Shown in pieces: positions 37,515 to 45,762 of a stretch of 64,000 bases of DNA. The stretch is from Verrucomicrobiota bacterium. GTDB taxonomy: Bacteria; Verrucomicrobiota; Verrucomicrobiia; Opitutales; Opitutaceae. Both the position numbers and the translations under genes were made by a program. Position 1 is the first letter of the stretch, and each line of letters opens with the position of its first letter. The notes under the pieces were generated by a model. That model worked only from the letters and a program-made list of their open reading frames with translations. It was not told the origin of the DNA and did no database searches. Where the stretch lies: NCBI GenBank assembly GCA_016222805.1, contig JACRQG010000046.1, positions 124,001 through 188,000 of the forward strand, written 5' to 3'.

Positions 37515-37621
37515 CAGGCAAAAGGAGCTGAACTGGGCTCCCTCCAAAGGAGCCGCTCGAGCAAGACATCGCGGCAGCGGTGGGGTGTGGCTGTTGGCAT
37601 TCACCAGGGTAAGCGAGTCGG

Positions 37622-40600
37622 CTACAGATCGAACTTCACCTGCACGATGTACACGGCCGGGTCGACGATGCGATAGGCGAGCGGGACACCGTTGGGATAG
37701 GCGCCCACGGGCTGGAGGCGGCCATTCTCGCCCAGGTTGCGCACATTCAACTGCACCTGCGTGCCGATCTTCGAAGCCGTCAACCGGGTGCGATAGCTGA
37801 TGAAGGCGTCCACGTAGGTGTGGGCCTTGTCCCAAATCGGGCGGTTGGGATCGAGCGCCGTGATCGTCGCCGGAAACTCCTGCACCCCGTAGTAACCGAT
37901 CCCTCCCTTGTCCTCCCAGCGCAGTGCGCCCCCCACGGTCACCGCCTTCAGCCAGCGCTGTTCGGTCAAGCCCGCGAGTTGATAGCTGGTCGAGGCCTTG
38001 AAACGGTAGCGCCGGATCTGGGGATTGGCCTTGCCCTGCTGCTGCACGATGACGTTGAGCGGCGTCTCCACGTTGCTGAGATAGGTCTGCCGCGGCGTGT
38101 TGCCGCTGTAGGCGGTGTCCCACCACAGCGTATTGGTACGGGGATCGCGGATCGTCGTCCAAATCGGCATCCGGCGCGCGATCCACTCGGTGATCGAGGT
38201 CGAGACATTGGTGTTGGCCGTGCGCGTGTCCGTCAGGGAGGCGGCCAGGGTCCAGTAGCGGTTCGGGTTGTGGTTCAGCTCAATCTCCCAGCCCTTCGAT
38301 TCCACGTCCTGCGTGGCGGAGATGCCGGGATCGGGATTGGCCAGCTCGGTCTGTTCCTCGACCGACAAGCCGGTCTGCCGCGCGATTTCCGCCTGCACCT
38401 GTGCGGCGGTCCAGGAGGGGTTGGCCAGGGTGATCCACTGCCGCGCGTTGTTCACCAGTTGATGGGCGTCGTTCTGGTAGACATCGAGCCGCAGCACCCG
38501 CTGCGCGATGGTCGCGGCGTCGCCATTGCGGGTCTGGAGGCGGGAAGTCTCGAAGCGGTTGACGCGAACCACGAACCGCCCGTCGTTGGCGTTGAGCCAG
38601 AAACCGTAGTCGCGCCCGCGCCCGCGGGAATTCGGCAGCGCGCGCCGGAACACATCCTGGGCCGGCCCCTGGGGATTGAAGCTGTCGGATTCGTTGTACG
38701 TCAGGGACAACCCGTGGAGCAGGCCGGCCGCGAAGCCGCCGGTGCCTCCCCGCTCCATCCACCGCTTGATCGGTGCCGCTCCGCGGAGGGGGCGCACCAC
38801 CACCCCGCCCGTCTTGGTGCGGCCGGAATTGAAGGCGTAGTCGCCCGTCGCCCAGGCGTTCATCGAGGGATAGTCGAAATTGCGCCCGTCGGCGGTGAGG
38901 AAACGCGGATCCGCCCCGCGTTTGTCATAGGTCTTGTCCTCGCGCACGCCAAAGGTCGTCACCACCCGCCCCTCCCAGAACTGGCTCTGCAGCACTCCGC
39001 CCGTCGTCTTGATGTTCTGGATCGAGTTGCTGCCTCCTCCGGCGGAATCCGTGGTCGGCAACTGGTCCATCACCGCCGGCTCCCGCTGGAACACGCCGGT
39101 CACCGCATTGCCCCACACGTAGGTCGCCGGGCCATAGGGAAACGTGGTCGGCGCATGGTCGACGTTGGCGCCGTCGGCGTCGCCGAGGTAATAGCGGAAA
39201 TAACCGCGGAAGCGGGCCGCGGACGACTGCGGACCGCCGGCCACGTTGCCCGACACCGCGGGCAGCGCCCCGGTGGGGACCCAGGCATGCGACGAGGCCA
39301 GGACGTCGCGATAGCTAAAGCGCCGGGTGAGGTTGTACTTGAATTCGTCGTAACCGATCAGCTGATGCGCCCCCAGCCGTCGCAGCCAGCCGCCCTCGCG
39401 GGTGAGGTCGAGCCGGTAGGCCAGTTGGCCGCGCCAGGTCTCGGCCCGGGAGGGAATCCACTGAGTCAGCGGCTGATCGAGACCGATGTACGGCCGGCCG
39501 AAAAACGGATTCGGCGAGCCGTCCAGCAGGCGGGAGTTTACGTCGATGAAGATCTGCGCCGAAGTGCCGGTGCCATAGAGGTTGCGCTGGTAGCGCAGGT
39601 AGTCCTCCCGGAGCCAGTCGCCCTGGACCACGAGCGATTGGCGGCCGGAACTCAGCAGCACCTGCTGCAGGCTGATCATCGAGGTGAGGGTGCGGTCCAT
39701 CAGCCGGTTCATCGCGCCGAGATTGACCCGGCGCCAGTCGTAGTAGGTGTCGTTGCTCAGGGTCGGGATGGTGGAGAACAGCGGTTGACTGGTGAACCGG
39801 CCCGAGGCGACCCCCGCCGCCGGGTTGGGCGCCATGTACCGGTTGCTGGTGTTGTTCGCCAGCGGGGTCGTGCCGGAGTTGCCCGTGGGCGTGGTCCAAT
39901 AGGCAATGCGTCCCTCGTCGATGAAGACGTAGCTGCGGTCATTGCCGGAGAACGAGCGCTGGAAGTAGTCAGGGATGTTGTTGTCGCTGGTGATCGCGGT
40001 GCGGGTGGCTGCCGGTCCCGCCCCGTTGAGGCCATAGGCGACCCCGTTGAGGGTGTACGTGCTGGTCACCGGGTCCCAGGCCGGCCGGCCGCTCTGCACC
40101 CAGTACGAGATGAAATCGCGGGGCAGGAGCGTGTTCGGTCGGTTGCCGTTCATGCGGTAGTAGCCGTAGGAGGCGGTGACCGTCGTCCACGGGAACGGCT
40201 GGTACTTCACCATGCCGTTGTAGCGCAGGGTGTCGGTGCCGGAGGGTTTGCGCTCGTAGCCGTCGTGCTGGAAGGCGCTGTTGACGCGCACGGCGAGCCG
40301 GTTGCGCCAGAGCACGCGGTTGACGTCGAACTCGAACCGATAGCCGCCCACGCTGTCGGCCCGGGAGCCGGCGGAGGCCTTGTTCCGGCTGAGGTGGGCG
40401 GAAGCCGGCACCATGTTGAGGGTGCCTCCCGGGCTCCCGAGCCCGAAGACGTTGGCATTGGGTCCGCGGCTGATCTCAATTGCGTCGATGGCCAGCGGGT
40501 CCACCGGCGTGAGCCCGGAGAGGTTGATGTTCCCCAGGGAGACGTTGGCGGAGCCGATGCCCCGCACCCGATTGGCGCCGCGCGGGTTGTTCATGACGTT

Positions 40601-41008
40601 GTCCGCGACGTTGCCGCTGTTGTTCACGGCGAAATCGGTGTACTCCCCCGCCCCTTCCGTGCCCGCGGCGTAGAGGAAGAGGTCGTTGATATCGAGCAGC
40701 GCGAAGTCCGCCATCTGCTCCTTCGTGATCACCGTGATGGACGCGCCGAGATCCTCCAGCCGGCCGTTCAGCCGCGTGCCCGACATCGTGTTCGCGGAAA
40801 AGTACCCCTTGGTGTCGGCAACCACCTCGAACGGGCTCAGCCGCACCGGCTCGGCGTCCTCGACCGCACCCACGAGCGGCGACGGCCGGGTCGGAACGGC
40901 GGCCGGAGCCGGCGCGACAGTCTGCGCCTGCGTCAGAACGAGCGGAAGGAGTACCAGGGCGGCGGTGCAGGGCACCACCACCCGCGGGAGGCGGGCAGGG
41001 AGGTTCAT
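37622..41008 (-). CDS. Large TonB-dependent receptor of the pectin-type locus
   Basis: ATG at 41008 gives 1128 aa with a signal peptide (CTAALVLLPLVLTQAQT). A TonB-box-like segment (VRLSPFEVVADTKGYFSANTMSGTRLN) leads into the plug (GASITVITKEQMADFALLDINDLFLYAAG; IDAIEISRGPNANVFGLGSPGG). The barrel fills the rest and ends in YIVQVKFDL. It belongs to the long verrucomicrobial receptor type with the FEV..D..GY..NT..GTR start. It lies between two pectate-lyase-like genes on the same strand, 8 bases after one and 107 before the other, so oligogalacturonide uptake is a reasonable inference. Confidence 0.93.
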   Translation of the reverse strand: MNLPARLPRVVVPCTAALVLLPLVLTQAQTVAPAPAAVPTRPSPLVGAVEDAEPVRLSPFEVVADTKGYFSANTMSGTRLNGRLEDLGASITVITKEQMADFALLDINDLFLYAAGTEGAGEYTDFAVNNSGNVADNVMNNPRGANRVRGIGSANVSLGNINLSGLTPVDPLAIDAIEISRGPNANVFGLGSPGGTLNMVPASAHLSRNKASAGSRADSVGGYRFEFDVNRVLWRNRLAVRVNSAFQHDGYERKPSGTDTLRYNGMVKYQPFPWTTVTASYGYYRMNGNRPNTLLPRDFISYWVQSGRPAWDPVTSTYTLNGVAYGLNGAGPAATRTAITSDNNIPDYFQRSFSGNDRSYVFIDEGRIAYWTTPTGNSGTTPLANNTSNRYMAPNPAAGVASGRFTSQPLFSTIPTLSNDTYYDWRRVNLGAMNRLMDRTLTSMISLQQVLLSSGRQSLVVQGDWLREDYLRYQRNLYGTGTSAQIFIDVNSRLLDGSPNPFFGRPYIGLDQPLTQWIPSRAETWRGQLAYRLDLTREGGWLRRLGAHQLIGYDEFKYNLTRRFSYRDVLASSHAWVPTGALPAVSGNVAGGPQSSAARFRGYFRYYLGDADGANVDHAPTTFPYGPATYVWGNAVTGVFQREPAVMDQLPTTDSAGGGSNSIQNIKTTGGVLQSQFWEGRVVTTFGVREDKTYDKRGADPRFLTADGRNFDYPSMNAWATGDYAFNSGRTKTGGVVVRPLRGAAPIKRWMERGGTGGFAAGLLHGLSLTYNESDSFNPQGPAQDVFRRALPNSRGRGRDYGFWLNANDGRFVVRVNRFETSRLQTRNGDAATIAQRVLRLDVYQNDAHQLVNNARQWITLANPSWTAAQVQAEIARQTGLSVEEQTELANPDPGISATQDVESKGWEIELNHNPNRYWTLAASLTDTRTANTNVSTSITEWIARRMPIWTTIRDPRTNTLWWDTAYSGNTPRQTYLSNVETPLNVIVQQQGKANPQIRRYRFKASTSYQLAGLTEQRWLKAVTVGGALRWEDKGGIGYYGVQEFPATITALDPNRPIWDKAHTYVDAFISYRTRLTASKIGTQVQLNVRNLGENGRLQPVGAYPNGVPLAYRIVDPAVYIVQVKFDL

Positions 41009-41016
41009 GACAGGGG

Positions 41017-42714
41017 TCAGGGCCGCAACTCGCGGCTGGGGAGAAGCGAATGGAGGTAACGTTCGAGATTCGTGTACTCGCCGGGGTTGGAGGATTGCGC
41101 CCCGTCGGCGGGATTGAGGGGATCCAGGCCGTGGCGACGCTCCCACTCATCGGGCATGCCGTCGTGGTCCGTGTCGACCGGAGCCGGCAAGGAGCGCAGC
41201 ACCGGCCAGCCTCCGACCGCACGCTGCGAATCGATGATCCCCTTGCCTCCTCCGGCGTAAGTCTCCCCGAAACGCGCCGTGCCGGTCCGCACCTCCTCCA
41301 CGATGCGCGCATCGACCGCGTCGCGCACCCGCGAGCAGCCAGCCTCCGCCAGCACCGCAACCAAGGCCTCCGCGGCCGACTGGGTGGCCACCGGCGCGAC
41401 GACGAACGGCCGGTCGACTCGCAGCGTCGCCTCGGTCGCCTCACCATCCGGGGCAAAGTCGATACCGCCCCGCCAGTTGTCCGCAGAGATCGCCGGAAAG
41501 CCCTCGACAAGATTTCCCGCGGCAAACATGCGGCCGCGCGGGTCCTTCTGGAGAAAGATGCGATGCCGGACGTTGGCCGAGGTCGCCGGACCGGCCTTGT
41601 AGTAGTTGTTGATCCAGTTGCGCGGCCAGAGTTCGCCGCCGTACGCACTGTTGAAGCCCCAGTTGTAGACGACGTTGTTGCGATAGTCCATCAGGCCGGA
41701 ATCGGCGTTGCCCGAGGCCCGCGGATTCCGGCTGGAGTGGTGGGCGAGCAGGTTGTGGTGCCAGGAACCGCCGGGGCCGCCCCAGAGGCCGCCGTAGCCG
41801 TGGTTGCCCTTCTTGTGGAGGGAGCGGGTGAGGCTCTCGGTGACCATGCACCACTGCACGGTCAAGTTGGAGGCCTTGTTGATCGAGAGGGTCTCGTCGA
41901 CGCCCCAGCTCACCGAGCAATGATCGATGAGGATGTGATCGCCCTGGCCGCCAAAGGCGTCCTGCTCCTTGCCCTTCTCGTCGCCGGGCCGCACCCGCAG
42001 GTAACGGATGATGAGGTGCTGCGTGTCGAAGTTCAGCTGGTAGTTCTTCAGGCAGATGCCGTCGCCCGGGGCGGTCTCGCCCGCAATGGTGAGGTAGGGC
42101 GTGCGGATCTTCACCTCGGACTCGAGCGCGATCGTCCCCGACACCCGAAAGACCACGGTGCGCGGTCCCGTTGCCAGCACGGCCTCGCGGAAGGATCCCG
42201 GGCCGCGGTCGTTCAAGTTGGTGACCTCGATCACCCGCCCACCGCGCCCGCCGAGGGTGTACTTGCCAAAACCCTCCGCCCCCGGGAACGCCGGGGCCTG
42301 TGTCGGACGCACGCGCTGGATAACGACGGCGCGGCGCTCGTGATCATACGCCAGATCCCCCTGCCAGCCTTCCGGCCAGACGACGCGGCGGAACCGTCCC
42401 TCGAGCCTCTCCACCGCGCCCCCGAACAGCGGCCAGATCGAACCTTCGTGCGGTTGAATGCGGCCAACAAACCGCAGTTCAAGCTCATGGGCGGCGAGGT
42501 TCCAGCTCCCGCTCGTCACCGGATTGACGACCCGATCGTGCTCCACCTCGAAAACCAGCCGAGCCTGGTCGGGACGGGGCGGCGCTGCGCCAGCCCGGGC
42601 ACCCACCGTCGCCAGCACGGCAAGGGCCAGCAGACCGAGGAGAAGGGTTGCGTACGGCGCTTCGCCGGGACGCCGCGGGTAAGCCCCAGTGCATCCTCCC
42701 GCCTCCCTTCGCAT
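41017..42714 (-). CDS. Exported pectate-lyase-like polysaccharide lyase
   Basis: ATG at 42714 gives 565 aa with a membrane or signal segment (ATLLLGLLALAVLATVGARAGA). About 100 residues of an added N-terminal domain (LVFEVEHDRVVNPVTSGSWNL) come before the lyase domain: PAFPGAEGFGKYTLGGRGGRVIEVTNLNDRGPGSFREAV, LTIAGETAPGDGICLKNY, LIIRYLRVRPGDEKG and LIDHCSVSWGVDETLSI. The C-terminus carries DTDHDGMPDEWERRHGLDPLNP, a calcium-binding thrombospondin-3-like unit. It starts only 13 bases after lpxA on the same strand and leads into the receptor eight bases further on. Action on pectin-type uronans is likely. Confidence 0.9.
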   Translation of the reverse strand: MRREAGGCTGAYPRRPGEAPYATLLLGLLALAVLATVGARAGAAPPRPDQARLVFEVEHDRVVNPVTSGSWNLAAHELELRFVGRIQPHEGSIWPLFGGAVERLEGRFRRVVWPEGWQGDLAYDHERRAVVIQRVRPTQAPAFPGAEGFGKYTLGGRGGRVIEVTNLNDRGPGSFREAVLATGPRTVVFRVSGTIALESEVKIRTPYLTIAGETAPGDGICLKNYQLNFDTQHLIIRYLRVRPGDEKGKEQDAFGGQGDHILIDHCSVSWGVDETLSINKASNLTVQWCMVTESLTRSLHKKGNHGYGGLWGGPGGSWHHNLLAHHSSRNPRASGNADSGLMDYRNNVVYNWGFNSAYGGELWPRNWINNYYKAGPATSANVRHRIFLQKDPRGRMFAAGNLVEGFPAISADNWRGGIDFAPDGEATEATLRVDRPFVVAPVATQSAAEALVAVLAEAGCSRVRDAVDARIVEEVRTGTARFGETYAGGGKGIIDSQRAVGGWPVLRSLPAPVDTDHDGMPDEWERRHGLDPLNPADGAQSSNPGEYTNLERYLHSLLPSRELRP

Positions 42715-42727
42715 GGCGACCGCCCGG

Positions 42728-43519
42728 CTACCCTTTGCCTCCGGGGGCGAGCCCCCGCTGGCTCGTCTGGGCGAAGCGCAGCATCCGTTGGAATTCGTCG
42801 GACCCGGCGTCGGCATGTGCGGCCAGACGTTCGAGAGCCTGGGTACGATTCAGCCCGGCGCGATAAAGCAGTCGGTGCACCTGGCGCACCCGGTCCAATT
42901 GCGCCGGACTAAACCCGTTGCGCTCCAATCCCACCCGGTTGATTGCCCGAATCTCCGCCGGCGTGCCATCTGCGATGAAATACGGCGGCAGGTCGTGCAC
43001 GAGCTTCGCCATCGCCGACAACATCGCGTAAGCCCCGACGCGGCAGAACTGGTGGACCCCGCCGTAGCCGCCGATCACCACGTGATCATCGACGGTCACG
43101 TGGCCGGCCAGCACGGCGCCATTGCTCATTACCACGTGGCTCCCGACGATGCAGTCGTGGGCGACATGACACGTCGCCAGCAACACATTGTCCGAACCGA
43201 TTCGCGTGAACTCGCCGTCGTTGGTCGCGCAGTGAATCGTGACGTACTCGCGAAAGGTGTTGCGATCGCCAATCCGCAGGCCCGGGTTGCCGCCGGCGTA
43301 CTTCAGGTCCTGAGTCTTTCCGCCGACGCAGGCATAGGGAAAGATCTCGCACGCCGCCCCGACCACGGTGTTGCCCTCGACGGAGGCGTGGTGGTGCAGC
43401 CGCGTCCCGGTCCCGAGGGAAACCTGGGGGCCGACATAGGCATAAGCGCCGATCTCCACCCCTTCGCTGAGCACTGCGCCGGGTTCGATGATGGCGGTCG
43501 GATGAATCTTCGCCGCCAT
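42728..43519 (-). CDS. lpxA: Acyl-ACP--UDP-N-acetylglucosamine O-acyltransferase
   Basis: 263 aa, the usual length. It transfers the first 3-hydroxyacyl chain to UDP-GlcNAc, the first step of lipid A synthesis, in the cytoplasm. The hexapeptide-repeat left-handed helix runs from IHPTAIIEPGAVLSEGVEIG to about 190, with the catalytic His in TCHVAHDCIVGSHVVM. The helical C-terminus (VRQVHRLLYRAGLNRTQALERL) is complete. It follows lpxC-fabZ by three bases. The last codons form a GC-rich hairpin (42742-42757), giving a species-specific GLAPGGKG tail. Confidence 0.96.
   Translation of the reverse strand: MAAKIHPTAIIEPGAVLSEGVEIGAYAYVGPQVSLGTGTRLHHHASVEGNTVVGAACEIFPYACVGGKTQDLKYAGGNPGLRIGDRNTFREYVTIHCATNDGEFTRIGSDNVLLATCHVAHDCIVGSHVVMSNGAVLAGHVTVDDHVVIGGYGGVHQFCRVGAYAMLSAMAKLVHDLPPYFIADGTPAEIRAINRVGLERNGFSPAQLDRVRQVHRLLYRAGLNRTQALERLAAHADAGSDEFQRMLRFAQTSQRGLAPGGKG
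42742..42757 (-). terminator. GC-rich hairpin at the end of lpxA
   Basis: CGGGGGC-GA-GCCCCCG forms a perfect 7 bp stem overlapping the last lpxA codons, ahead of the pectate-lyase-like gene. It may weaken read-through from the lipid A genes into the pectin locus. No T-run follows, so termination is uncertain; it could equally be a repeat remnant. Confidence 0.35.
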
Positions 43520-43522
43520 CGT

Positions 43523-44848
43523 TTACTCCTCGCCCTCCTCAACCACGGCAAACATCAGCTCGGCCGAAGACACCACCTGGCCTCCGACGGTGCAGTTGCA
43601 CTCGGCCACCGCGAGCTTCTCGCCCCGCGCCTTGGTGATCTTGGCGTTGATCAAAATCTGGTCCCCGGGCCGAACCGGCTTGCGGAACTTCACCTTGTCC
43701 GCGCTCATGAAGAAGGCCGTCTTGCCGCTGTTGCCGGTGCGCCGGAGCATCACGATGCCCGCGGCCTGGGCCATCGCCTCCAGTTGGAGGACCCCGGGCA
43801 TCACCGGATTGTCCGGGAAATGGCCCGAGAAATACGGTTCGTTGATCGTCACGTTCTTCACCGCCACGAGTTCGTCGTTGCCGATGAACTCCAGCACGCG
43901 GTCGATCATCACGAACGGATACCGATGCGGAATCGTGTCGAGGATGCGCCGGATATCCAGCGAGGTCTCGGTGGGCAGCACGGCGCTCGGCCGCGGTTTC
44001 TTCTTCGGGCCCTTCCGGCGCTCCTCCAGCCGAGCGAACAGCGCCTTGGTGAGCTCCGCATTGATGGCATGACCCGGTCGCGTGGCGACCAGGTGCGCCC
44101 GCAGGGGCAGCCCGAGCAGCATCACGTCCCCGATGATGTCGAGAATCTTGTGCCGCACGAACTCATCGGCGAACCGCAGCGGTTCCTTGGAGATGATCTT
44201 GTCCCCCCGGATCACGACCGCGCAGTCCAGCGAGCCTCCCTTGATCTTCCCGAGTTTCAGCAACTCCTCGATGTCCTCGTAAATCGTGAACGTCCGCGCG
44301 GCGGCGATCTGGGACATGTACACGTCGGGATCAATTGTCAGCGAGAGGTGCTGGGTGTGGATCCCGCGATCATCCGCGGAGGTGCAGGAGATCTTCAGCT
44401 GGTCGCACGGCAGGGCGATGATCGAGGAGTTGCCGCGGGTCACCGAGATCGGCGCATCGAGTTCGAAGTACTCCCGGTCGGCGTCCTGCTCCTGGGGCTC
44501 GCCCTGAAGGATCAAGTTGACGAAGGGCCGGGCCGAGCCGTCCAGGATCGGCGGTTCGGAGGCATCCATCTCGACCACCACGTTGTCGATCCCGCAGCCG
44601 TGCAAGGCGCTCAGCACATGCTCGACGGTGTGGATCTTGACGTGCCCGGACTGAATGGTGGTCGCCCGGACGAGGTCGGTCACGAGGTCCACCCGCGGAC
44701 GCAGTTCCGGCGTGCCGCTGAGGTCGATCCGACGGATCACGATGCCGGTTCCGGCCGGAGCGGGCTTGAGACACAACGTGACATTCTCACCGGTGTGGAG
44801 CGCATTGCCCTTGATCAAAACTTCCCGCGCGAGAGTGCGTTGCTTCAT
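43523..44848 (-). CDS. lpxC-fabZ: Bifunctional UDP-3-O-acyl-GlcNAc deacetylase / 3-hydroxyacyl-ACP dehydratase
   Basis: ATG at 44848 gives 441 aa. Residues 1-280 are LpxC: the zinc ligands and catalytic residues lie in [25 protein letters not shown] and GHAINAEL. After a basic linker ([17 protein letters not shown]), residues about 300-441 are Fab[14 protein letters not shown] and [19 protein letters not shown] with the active His and Glu. The first half deacetylates the LpxA product; the second dehydrates 3-hydroxyacyl-ACP for fatty acid elongation. The fusion is known in Bacteroidota, Chlorobi and Verrucomicrobiota and may balance lipid A against phospholipid synthesis. It is the first gene of lpxC-fabZ/lpxA and divergent from efp. 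Confidence 0.95.
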   Translation of the reverse strand: MKQRTLAREVLIKGNALHTGENVTLCLKPAPAGTGIVIRRIDLSGTPELRPRVDLVTDLVRATTIQSGHVKIHTVEHVLSALHGCGIDNVVVEMDASEPPILDGSARPFVNLILQGEPQEQDADREYFELDAPISVTRGNSSIIALPCDQLKISCTSADDRGIHTQHLSLTIDPDVYMSQIAAARTFTIYEDIEELLKLGKIKGGSLDCAVVIRGDKIISKEPLRFADEFVRHKILDIIGDVMLLGLPLRAHLVATRPGHAINAELTKALFARLEERRKGPKKKPRPSAVLPTETSLDIRRILDTIPHRYPFVMIDRVLEFIGNDELVAVKNVTINEPYFSGHFPDNPVMPGVLQLEAMAQAAGIVMLRRTGNSGKTAFFMSADKVKFRKPVRPGDQILINAKITKARGEKLAVAECNCTVGGQVVSSAELMFAVVEEGEE

Positions 44849-45039
44849 GCGTCGTTCCGCAGTTTCGAAAACCGCCGCCACCCAGGGCAAGCGTGGAGAT
44901 CGGTCGTTGGCAACCCGCCCGGGCCGCTCATCCACGGCTCCTGGGCCGCCTCTCCCGCCCGGGACTTGACACCGGCGAAACCGCCGCCCCACTCTCGCCC
45001 CCTTCTACACGCAAAACTGCCAGTCTGAACCGTACCACC

Positions 45040-45597
45040 ATGCCCGCAGCCAACGACATTCGCAAAGGCCAAGTCATCAAATTCAACGGCGAGCCGCACC
45101 TCGTCATGGAGACCCAGCACCGCACCCCGGGCAACCTGCGGGCCTTCGTGCAGATCAAGATGCGCAACCTTCGCTACGGCAAGGCCCTCGATCAGCGGTT
45201 CGCCTCCACCGACACGATCGAAGTGCTGCCGACCGACCGGAAGACGCTGGAGTTCAGCTACGCTGACCGCGACACGTACGCGTTCATGGACCCCGAGTCC
45301 TTCGAGCAGATCGAGCTGACCGAAGCGCAGTTGGGCGATGTGAAGAACTATCTCGCCCCCGGTGGCAAGGTCGACGTGCTCTGGGTGGACGAGCGGCCGC
45401 TGTCAGTTGATCTGCCCTCGACGGTGGCCCTAAAGGTCATCGAGTCCGCGGAAGGTGTGAAGGGCGACACCGCCAGCAACGTGCAGAAGCCCGCCAAGGT
45501 CGAAACCGGTCTCGTCGTGCAAGTGCCTCTCTTCATCAAGGAAGGCGAAGTCATCCGCGTCAGCACGATCGACGGCACCTATCTGGGCCGCGTCTGA
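45040..45597 (+). CDS. efp: Translation elongation factor P
   Basis: ATG at 45040 gives 185 aa. EF-P relieves ribosomes stalled at polyproline. The three domains are the KOW-like N-domain (IRKGQVIKFNGEPHLVMETQH), a central OB domain (EFSYADRDTYAFMDPESFEQI) and the C-terminal OB domain (VKGDTASNVQKPAKVETGLVVQVPLFIKEGEVIRVSTIDGTYLGRV). The loop that normally carries a modified Lys or Arg reads RTPGNLRAF, so Asn32 occupies the tip and Arg34 lies two residues on. The gene stands alone, divergent from lpxC-fabZ and convergent with the next gene. No EpmA-type enzyme is nearby. Confidence 0.96.
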   Translation: MPAANDIRKGQVIKFNGEPHLVMETQHRTPGNLRAFVQIKMRNLRYGKALDQRFASTDTIEVLPTDRKTLEFSYADRDTYAFMDPESFEQIELTEAQLGDVKNYLAPGGKVDVLWVDERPLSVDLPSTVALKVIESAEGVKGDTASNVQKPAKVETGLVVQVPLFIKEGEVIRVSTIDGTYLGRV

Positions 45598-45700
45598 CGG
45601 GCGCGCAAGGGATCGGTTTCCGACGGGAGGTTGCCGATCCTTCCGTATACCCGCAGCAGGCAGACCGCCGGCGGGAGTTGCTCCCTGCGGTTGTCCATCC

Positions 45701-45729
45701 GGCTCGTCCTCGGGTTCCGAGGACGAGTC
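45701..45729. terminator. Strong hairpin between convergent efp and an unknown gene
   Basis: CTCGTCCTCGG-GTT-CCGAGGACGAG (45703-45727) is a perfect 11 bp stem with a three-base loop, extended on both sides by weak pairs. It lies between two convergent genes, 104 bases after efp, and can terminate transcription from both. There is no T-run on either side, so the mechanism is uncertain. Confidence 0.6.
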
Positions 45730-45762
45730 CATTATCACCTCCCACCGCGGGATGGCGACAGG

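Noticed and set aside
37820-41059. A 1079-codon open frame on the plus strand opposite the receptor gene
   Set aside because: It has no start context, signal or family similarity; long antisense frames are a normal effect of high GC codon use. The receptor on the minus strand has clear plug and barrel motifs.
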